Shown here one piece after another: positions 5,945 to 6,044 of a DNA stretch of 6,044 nt. Location: contig VGDC01000132.1 in assembly GCA_016869895.1 (NCBI GenBank), positions 1-6,044 on the forward strand, read 5' to 3'. The first letter of the stretch is position 1, and each line of letters begins with the position of its first letter. The translations under genes and the position numbers were made by a program. Source of the DNA: Alphaproteobacteria bacterium (GTDB taxonomy: Bacteria > Pseudomonadota > Alphaproteobacteria > Rickettsiales > VGDC01). The notes below the pieces were generated by a model. It was not told where the DNA came from, ran no database searches, and was given only the letters and a program-made list of their open reading frames with translations.

Positions 5945-6000
5945 CGGATAGGAGTAAGTATTGGGCGCAAAAACCCACTTCTCGCGGATAGGAAACCGTC
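5945..6000 (+). promoter_or_regulatory. structured 5' leader of probable serC
   Basis: An imperfect stem-loop occupies 5952-5983: GAG (5952-5954), AAGT (5956-5959) and GGG (5963-5965) pair with CCC (5974-5976), ACTT (5977-5980) and CTC (5981-5983). That is ten pairs with bulges of one and three bases on the left side and the loop CGCAAAAA. Two identical copies of CGGATAGGA flank it, at 5945-5953 and 5985-5993. The second copy contains the AGGA ribosome binding site 7 nt before ATG 6001. Published work describes a conserved 'serC' RNA motif in alphaproteobacterial serC leaders. I cannot verify a match to its consensus here, so that assignment is a hypothesis. Confidence 0.45.
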
Positions 6001-6044
6001 ATGACTGCTCCCAGCACGAAACCCGCCAATGCCTGCTTCTCTTC
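6001..6044 (+). CDS. serC: 5' end of probable phosphoserine aminotransferase
   Basis: An ATG at 6001 follows AGGA (5990-5993) by 7 nt and opens a frame that runs off the window. The 14 complete residues, MTAPSTKPANACFS, with the next partial codon compatible with Ser, resemble the start of alphaproteobacterial SerC, which typically has a short polar leader, then KPxNPxFSSGPCAKRPGW. SerC is a PLP enzyme that transaminates 3-phosphohydroxypyruvate to phosphoserine in serine synthesis, and it also acts in vitamin B6 synthesis. The diagnostic GPCAKRPG segment is just beyond the edge, so the call rests on a very short match plus the structured leader. In related genomes serA often follows serC. 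Confidence 0.6.
   Translation, partial: MTAPSTKPANACFS

Noticed and set aside
5932..5960. TTGCTT ... TAAGTA as a serC promoter
   Set aside because: The -35 is passable, but the hexamer at 17-nt spacing is a poor -10, so I do not list it as a promoter.
1..6044. CRISPR arrays, tRNAs, insertion sequences or defence genes
   Set aside because: No regularly spaced repeats, cloverleaf sequences, transposase motifs or known defence domains were seen on either strand.

Overview
The window looks like a chromosomal piece of an alphaproteobacterium. This rests on the IspH, ZapE and short-type PyrE sequences, the moderately high GC, and the first residues of what looks like an alphaproteobacterial-type SerC at the right edge. 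No genus can be named from this sequence. There are no tRNA or rRNA genes, insertion sequences, CRISPR arrays or phage genes. Most of the window is housekeeping DNA, with a less ordinary left third.

Layout. Positions 2-130 (+) hold the 3' end of an unrecognised gene. It is followed at 167-1234 (+) by a cytosolic ankyrin-repeat protein with a large unassigned C-terminal region. That gene meets a minus-strand cluster tail to tail, with only 2 bases between the two stop codons and a 6-bp inverted repeat spanning both. The minus-strand cluster runs right to left: zapE (4037-5161), ispH (3072-4027), hutH-like (1500-3044), then a small exported protein with eight cysteines (1237-1503). Spacing is 9 nt, 27 nt and a 4-nt GTGA overlap, so this is probably one transcription unit. 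To the right, pyrE (5235-5816, +) diverges from zapE across a 73-nt intergenic region. A hairpin-rich, structured-looking stretch of 184 nt then leads to the start of a probable serC (6001, +, cut by the window edge).

How the genes relate. ZapE (division-associated ATPase), IspH (last step of the non-mevalonate isoprenoid pathway), PyrE (pyrimidine synthesis) and SerC (serine and B6 synthesis) are unrelated core functions that happen to be neighbours. The aromatic amino acid ammonia-lyase has the residues expected of histidine ammonia-lyase, but no other hut gene is nearby. The Cys-rich exported protein is translationally coupled to it.

Points most worth a second look: (1) ispH, normally essential where this pathway is the only route, is split by a -1 type frameshift at a GAG-AAA-AAG run, with every expected active-site residue preserved across the two frames; (2) the serC leader contains an imperfect 10-bp stem flanked by two copies of CGGATAGGA, the second of which contains the ribosome binding site; (3) the orphan lyase plus Cys-rich secreted protein pair.
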